Shown here: positions 60,386 to 64,000 of the stretch, piece by piece | How positions within the stretch are numbered: position 1 is the stretch's first letter | Layout: the number at the start of each line of letters is the position of its first letter | DNA from: Bacteroidaceae bacterium | GTDB taxonomy: Bacteria; Bacteroidota; Bacteroidia; Bacteroidales; Bacteroidaceae | DNA: 64,000 bases | Direction: 5' to 3' | Assembly (NCBI GenBank): GCA_024401095.1 | Contig: JAKSLR010000009.1 | Coordinates: 1 to 64,000, forward strand | Translations under genes and position numbers: made by a program | The notes under the pieces: model-generated | What the model saw: the letters and a program-made list of their open reading frames with translations, nothing else | Database searches by the model: none | What the model was told of the DNA's origin: nothing

Positions 60386-61267
60386 TCACGTATTCTGCTT
60401 GATACTGAAGAAGGCCTGGATTCCTACGGATAGGATGATCAGTGAGAGACCTATCCAGAAAGACGGGCCCAGTTCCCGTGCTTCGCCAAAAAGTATCATG
60501 GCAAAGATGATGCTGTAAACGGGTTCCAAGTTGTAACTCAGGTTTACCGTAAAGGCAGATATCTGACTCAATGCCTGAAAGTGTAACAGGAATAATCCTA
60601 CGGTAAAGACAGAGCAGAACAGCAGAAGAAACCAGATATCATTTCCGGTTGGAATAAAGGGAAGGTTTGGGAAAAAGTAGATGTAAGCTGGTAAGACTGC
60701 AGACAAGACGATTCCTCCTCCCAGCAGTTCATAGAGTAACATGGTGCTGCTGTTCTGTCCGGTGGAGTGCTGGACTTTCTTGCTGAAAATAGAGAAAAGG
60801 GCGTAGAGAATGGCAGAGACCATTCCTAATAAGATGCCGAAGCGATAGCGGGCATCGAGCTGGAAGATGAGCAGTATGCCTGCCAGTGTCAGCAAGCTGA
60901 GTCCTATCTCTCTCCAGGAAGGTTTGTGCCGGTTGATGAGAGGCTCAAGAATGGCTGTGTAGAAACCTACCGTAGCAAAGCAGACGACACCTACAGAGAC
61001 GTTGGAGGCCTTGATGCTTCCGTAGAAAAATACCCAATGCATTGCAAGTAAAGCACCGCAGAGCCCTATCTGAAGTGTCTCTTTCCTTGCCAATGTGGGT
61101 ATTTTCCCGGTATATTTTAAGATGAGTGCGAGAAGCAAGCCTGCAATGACTACCCTATACCAGACCTGAGGAACCTCTGAAAGACTGATGAGCCTGCCAA
61201 AGAGTCCGGTTCCACCAGCCAGGAGGATGGCCAGATGCAGTCGGAGGTATGCTTCTTTTGCGGTCAT
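60386..61267 (-). CDS. EamA/DMT-family transporter
   Basis: 293 residues with about ten membrane helices and two EamA repeats (L-L-A-G-G-T-G-L-F-G-R-L near the start, A-I-L-Y-A-L-F-S-I-F-S-K-K at the start of the second repeat). Substrate unknown. It starts three bases after the DUF3737 gene and is probably cotranscribed with it; it ends only four bases from the decarboxylase stop, convergently. Confidence 0.88.
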   Translation of the reverse strand: MTAKEAYLRLHLAILLAGGTGLFGRLISLSEVPQVWYRVVIAGLLLALILKYTGKIPTLARKETLQIGLCGALLAMHWVFFYGSIKASNVSVGVVCFATVGFYTAILEPLINRHKPSWREIGLSLLTLAGILLIFQLDARYRFGILLGMVSAILYALFSIFSKKVQHSTGQNSSTMLLYELLGGGIVLSAVLPAYIYFFPNLPFIPTGNDIWFLLLFCSVFTVGLFLLHFQALSQISAFTVNLSYNLEPVYSIIFAMILFGEARELGPSFWIGLSLIILSVGIQAFFSIKQNT

Positions 61268-61270
61268 GAA

Positions 61271-62113
61271 TCAGCGTGTCTGAATAGAACAGTTGGCAGG
61301 AGCCTTGCAGTTCTCGTCAATGATGATTTCTCCAATGCTGTCTGCCAGAATGGTGCCGCTGGTTGGGTTCTTGATGCTGACTACATGCCCGTTAAGGGTA
61401 GCCTCTATGGTAGAGTACTCAAAAGCAAGATCTGCATCATCGCCCAGGGTACAGTCTTCCATAATCAGGTTCTCGCAGTAACAGAGTGGCTGTGTACCGG
61501 TAACCTTGCATCGGATGAGGTGAAGGTTCTTGGAATACCAGCCCAGGTATTCTCCATTGATTTCACAATCTATCAATGTAACATTCTCTGCCTCCCAGAA
61601 TGCATCCTTGGAATTAAGCAGAGAGTTGGTAATGCAGATGTTCTTGCCATATTGGAAAGCATAGTTTCCTTCTTGATGGTAGTGGTCTGCCTTTACGTTT
61701 TCTGCATGCATGCCCAAGTAATCTGCACCATTGATTTCTACATTCTGAAGTTCAATGTCAGAACAATCCCAGAGTGTTTCCTGCCCATTCAAGATCTGTA
61801 CATTGTTCAGCTTTATTCCTTGCATTCTGCGGAACATCTTTGGAGCTTCTACACGGCAGTCGGTCATCTCTACGTCCTTTGAATACCAGAGGCTGGAACG
61901 TGCTCCTTCTGTAAAGAGACAATCCTTTACTTTAAAGCCGTATGTTTCCCAGAATACATATTTGCCTTCAAACTGGCAGTTGGTTGCCAGAATGTTGCTA
62001 CATTCCTTGATGGAAGATTCTCCTTTATGAATGGTAACGTGGTCAATATGTAAATCATGTGATTGATACAATGGTCTTTCGCCTTCGAATTCTTTATTTT
62101 CAATCTTTTTCAT
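61271..62113 (-). CDS. DUF3737 family protein
   Basis: 280 residues made of repeated short beta-strands with Cys- and Asn-rich turns (for example C-S-N-I-L-A-T-N-C-Q-F, K-D-V-E-M-T-D-C-R-V, E-N-V-T-L-I-D-C-E-I), giving a parallel beta-helix. The start K-x-F-x-G-E-R-P-L-Y, followed by H-I-G or similar, and W-x-x-E-G-A-R-x-x-x-W-Y are typical of DUF3737. Function is unknown. No signal peptide, so probably cytoplasmic. It is the first gene of a two-gene unit with the DMT transporter. Confidence 0.92.
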   Translation of the reverse strand: MKKIENKEFEGERPLYQSHDLHIDHVTIHKGESSIKECSNILATNCQFEGKYVFWETYGFKVKDCLFTEGARSSLWYSKDVEMTDCRVEAPKMFRRMQGIKLNNVQILNGQETLWDCSDIELQNVEINGADYLGMHAENVKADHYHQEGNYAFQYGKNICITNSLLNSKDAFWEAENVTLIDCEINGEYLGWYSKNLHLIRCKVTGTQPLCYCENLIMEDCTLGDDADLAFEYSTIEATLNGHVVSIKNPTSGTILADSIGEIIIDENCKAPANCSIQTR

Positions 62114-62144
62114 CGTATATGTATGTGCATTTTATTTTACGATG

Positions 62145-62152
62145 CAAAGATA
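62145..62152 (-). promoter_or_regulatory. -7 promoter box for the DUF3737 gene
   Basis: TATCTTTG followed by CATCG on the minus strand, 32 bases before the ATG. Confidence 0.65.
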
Positions 62153-62219
62153 CGCTAATTTTTGGTAAACAGTTGTATAGATTTTGTAGAATAAACTCTA
62201 CGTTTTCCGGATATTTTAT

Positions 62220-62227
62220 TAATTTTG
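62220..62227 (+). promoter_or_regulatory. -7 promoter box for pepT
   Basis: TAATTTTG followed by CGG, 25 bases before the ATG. Confidence 0.6.
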
Positions 62228-62252
62228 CGGTTATTAACAAAAATAAAAGGAT

Positions 62253-63476
62253 ATGGAATTAGTTGATCGTTTTTTGAAATATGTATCTTTTGATACACAG
62301 AGTGATGAGTTCTCTGAAACGCATCCAAGTACAGCTAAACAGTTCGCTTTGGCAGAATATCTGCGTGATGAACTTATAGGAATGGGATTACAGGATGTGG
62401 AACTGACAGACAAGTGTTATCTTTACGCAACTCTGCCAGCAAATACTGATAAGGAAGTTCCTGCCATCGGGTTCATTGCCCACATGGATACAAGTCCTGA
62501 CGCAAGTGGCAAGGATATCAAGACCTCAATCGTGAAGTATGAAGGTGGTGATGTGCTGCTGAATGCAGAGAAGAACATTGTGTTGTCTCCTGAACAGTTC
62601 CCAGAAATGCTTCACTATGTGGGTGAGGATTTGATTGTGACCGATGGTACCACACTTCTGGGTGCAGACGATAAGGCTGGTATAGCAGAAATTGTGCAGG
62701 GTGTGGCTTATTTGCAGGCTCATCCAGAATTGAAGCATGGAAAGATTCGTGTGGCATTTACTCCAGATGAGGAGATTGGTGCTGGTGCCGATTATTTTGA
62801 TGTGGAAAAATTGGGCTGTAAGTGGGGTTACACATTTGACGGTGGTGAGATAGGTGAGCTGGAGTATGAGAACTTCAATGCTGCAGCAGCAAAGGTAGAT
62901 TTTGTAGGCCGAAATGTACATCCTGGCTATGCAAAGGATAAGATGATCAATGCCCTTAAAATGGCCATTGAGTTCACGACTCTTTTACCAGAAGCGGAGA
63001 GCCCTGAGCATACAGAAGGCTATGAAGGTTTCTTCCACTTGATAGATGTTCATGGAGAAGTGGAGAATGCCACTGTCCGTTACATCATTCGTGACCATAG
63101 CCGTGAAATTTTTGAGAAACGTAAGGCTGATTTCCTGAAAGCTGCTCAGCAGATGGCCGACAAATATGGCGCAGAGCGCGTGAAGCCAGAGGTTCGTGAC
63201 CAGTATTACAACATGCTGGAAGAGGTAGAGAAGGCCATGTATGTGGTAGACTTTGCCAAGGAAGCCATGCTGCAGGCTGGTGTGACTCCAAAGGTACAAC
63301 CAATCCGTGGAGGAACAGATGGTGCCCGCCTTTCATTCATGGGCTTGCCTTGTCCTAATATCTTTGCTGGTGGCTTGAATTTCCACGGACGTTTTGAATT
63401 TGTACCTGTAAATTCTATGGTCAAGGCCATGGAGACTATGGTAAATATTGCAACTTTAGTTGAAGCAAAAGCATAA
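62253..63476 (+). CDS. pepT: Peptidase T (tripeptide aminopeptidase)
   Basis: 407 residues, family length. Metal sites of the M20 family: I-A-H-M-D-T-S-P near residue 75, G-A-D-D-K-A-G near 140, [10 protein letters not shown] near 175, F-D-G-G-E-I-G-E-L, and [12 protein letters not shown] near 350. It cleaves N-terminal residues from tripeptides in the cytoplasm and has two zinc ions. The antiporter gene follows after nine bases and may be cotranscribed. Confidence 0.96.
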   Translation: MELVDRFLKYVSFDTQSDEFSETHPSTAKQFALAEYLRDELIGMGLQDVELTDKCYLYATLPANTDKEVPAIGFIAHMDTSPDASGKDIKTSIVKYEGGDVLLNAEKNIVLSPEQFPEMLHYVGEDLIVTDGTTLLGADDKAGIAEIVQGVAYLQAHPELKHGKIRVAFTPDEEIGAGADYFDVEKLGCKWGYTFDGGEIGELEYENFNAAAAKVDFVGRNVHPGYAKDKMINALKMAIEFTTLLPEAESPEHTEGYEGFFHLIDVHGEVENATVRYIIRDHSREIFEKRKADFLKAAQQMADKYGAERVKPEVRDQYYNMLEEVEKAMYVVDFAKEAMLQAGVTPKVQPIRGGTDGARLSFMGLPCPNIFAGGLNFHGRFEFVPVNSMVKAMETMVNIATLVEAKA

Positions 63477-63485
63477 GGACAGTAC

Positions 63486-64000
63486 ATGGGTGAAGTTCCG
63501 GAACTTATACAAGATCTAGCTCTTATTCTGACGGTAGCAGGTTTGACGACGCTAATCTTCAAGCGTCTCAAGCAACCGCTGGTCTTAGGTTATGTCATGG
63601 CTGGTTTTCTGGCTGGCCCACACATGCCCTATACTCCGTCCGTGCAGGATATGGGTGACATTCAGACTTGGTCTGATCTGGGTGTAATCTTCTTGCTGTT
63701 TGGCCTCGGATTGGAATTTAGCTTCAAGAAGATAGTGAAGATGGGAACAGCTCCTGGTGTGGCTGCTTGTTCTGTTATCTTCTTCATGATCTGTCTGGGT
63801 GCCCTGACGGGTAATCTGTTTGGATGGTCTCAAATGGATTGCCTGTTCCTGGGAGGTATGCTTGCCATGTCTTCTACGACTATCATATACAAGGCTTTTG
63901 ATGATCTGGGACTGCGTCAGCAGCGTTTTACCGGATTGGTCCTTAGTGTCTTGGTTTTGGAAGATATCCTAGCCATCCTGCTCATGGTTGTCTTGTCGAC
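63486..64000 (+). CDS. Cation:proton antiporter, CPA2/Kef-type (partial, runs off the window)
   Basis: The first 171 codons of a gene that continues past the window end. At least five membrane helices are seen, with L-K-Q-P-L-V-L-G-Y-V-M-A-G-F-L-A-G-P, the family start, F-L-L-F-G-L-G-L-E-F and S-S-T-T-I-I-Y-K-A-F-D-D-L-G, and V-L-E-D-I-L-A-I. These are CPA2 antiporter hallmarks. It would exchange K+ or Na+ for H+ in the inner membrane. Whether it has a C-terminal TrkA-N domain cannot be seen. Confidence 0.88.
   Translation, partial: MGEVPELIQDLALILTVAGLTTLIFKRLKQPLVLGYVMAGFLAGPHMPYTPSVQDMGDIQTWSDLGVIFLLFGLGLEFSFKKIVKMGTAPGVAACSVIFFMICLGALTGNLFGWSQMDCLFLGGMLAMSSTTIIYKAFDDLGLRQQRFTGLVLSVLVLEDILAILLMVVLS

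Overview
The window looks like a chromosomal segment of a Bacteroidales bacterium, most likely of the Prevotella/Segatella group. The evidence is the repeated Bacteroidetes-type -7 promoter box (TAnnTTTG, often TATCTTTG or TAATTTTG followed by CA), the near absence of Shine-Dalgarno sites, many lipoproteins, Oar-type and other carboxypeptidase-regulatory/TonB outer-membrane proteins, GLPGLI proteins, a fimbrillin-like lipoprotein, a GH31 enzyme with a PA14 insert, and a GH28 enzyme. Genus is an inference; no 16S rRNA is present.

Layout. 1-2.5 kb: a small secreted-protein cluster (DUF3244-like protein, six-cysteine peptide, beta-propeller lipoprotein, CGTC thioredoxin-like lipoprotein), then a frameshifted integrase remnant. 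2.5-10.4 kb: fimbrillin-like lipoprotein, radA, an FAD-dependent oxidoreductase and a GH31 alpha-glycosidase. 10.4-15.7 kb: a threonine operon (thrA, a phosphoglycerate-mutase-like proposed homoserine kinase, thrC) preceded by a 25-codon leader peptide with eight Thr codons and candidate attenuator hairpins. 15.7-19.7 kb: DUF486 and MntP membrane proteins, a lipoprotein, then two paralogous lipoproteins overlapping a radical SAM/SPASM enzyme, and PspC. 19.9-27 kb: riboflavin genes ribD-ribE, FMN riboswitch with terminator, ribBA-ribH, then coaBC, coaX and a DMT transporter. 27-30.3 kb: Oar-like TonB-dependent receptor. 30.5-35.9 kb: aroA, a membrane protein, a metal ABC permease and tsaE, converging on folB, a very short B12-dependent ribonucleotide-reductase-like protein, and dnaA. 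36-45.2 kb: envelope genes (MCE protein, N-acetylmuramoyl-alanine amidase, symporter, LptD), ung, asnA and a tRNA-Arg(CCG). 45.6-52.6 kb: a BlaI/M56-peptidase regulatory pair followed by GLPGLI proteins and an outer-membrane beta-barrel protein. 52.6-57 kb: S41 peptidase, AAA ATPase, and an ECF sigma-factor operon. 57-64 kb: a repeat-rich gap, GH28, a histidine-decarboxylase-like enzyme, a DMT transporter, DUF3737, pepT and the start of a CPA2 antiporter.

Most of the window is housekeeping. The most interesting parts are the radical SAM/lipoprotein cassette (17.4-19.5 kb), the threonine leader/attenuator, the catalytic-core-less NrdJ-like protein beside dnaA, the M56-TonB-carboxypeptidase-domain fusion heading the GLPGLI operon, the six-cysteine peptide cassette, and the nested inverted repeats at 57.1-57.5 kb. 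All assignments come from reading translations and motifs by eye; no database search was run.
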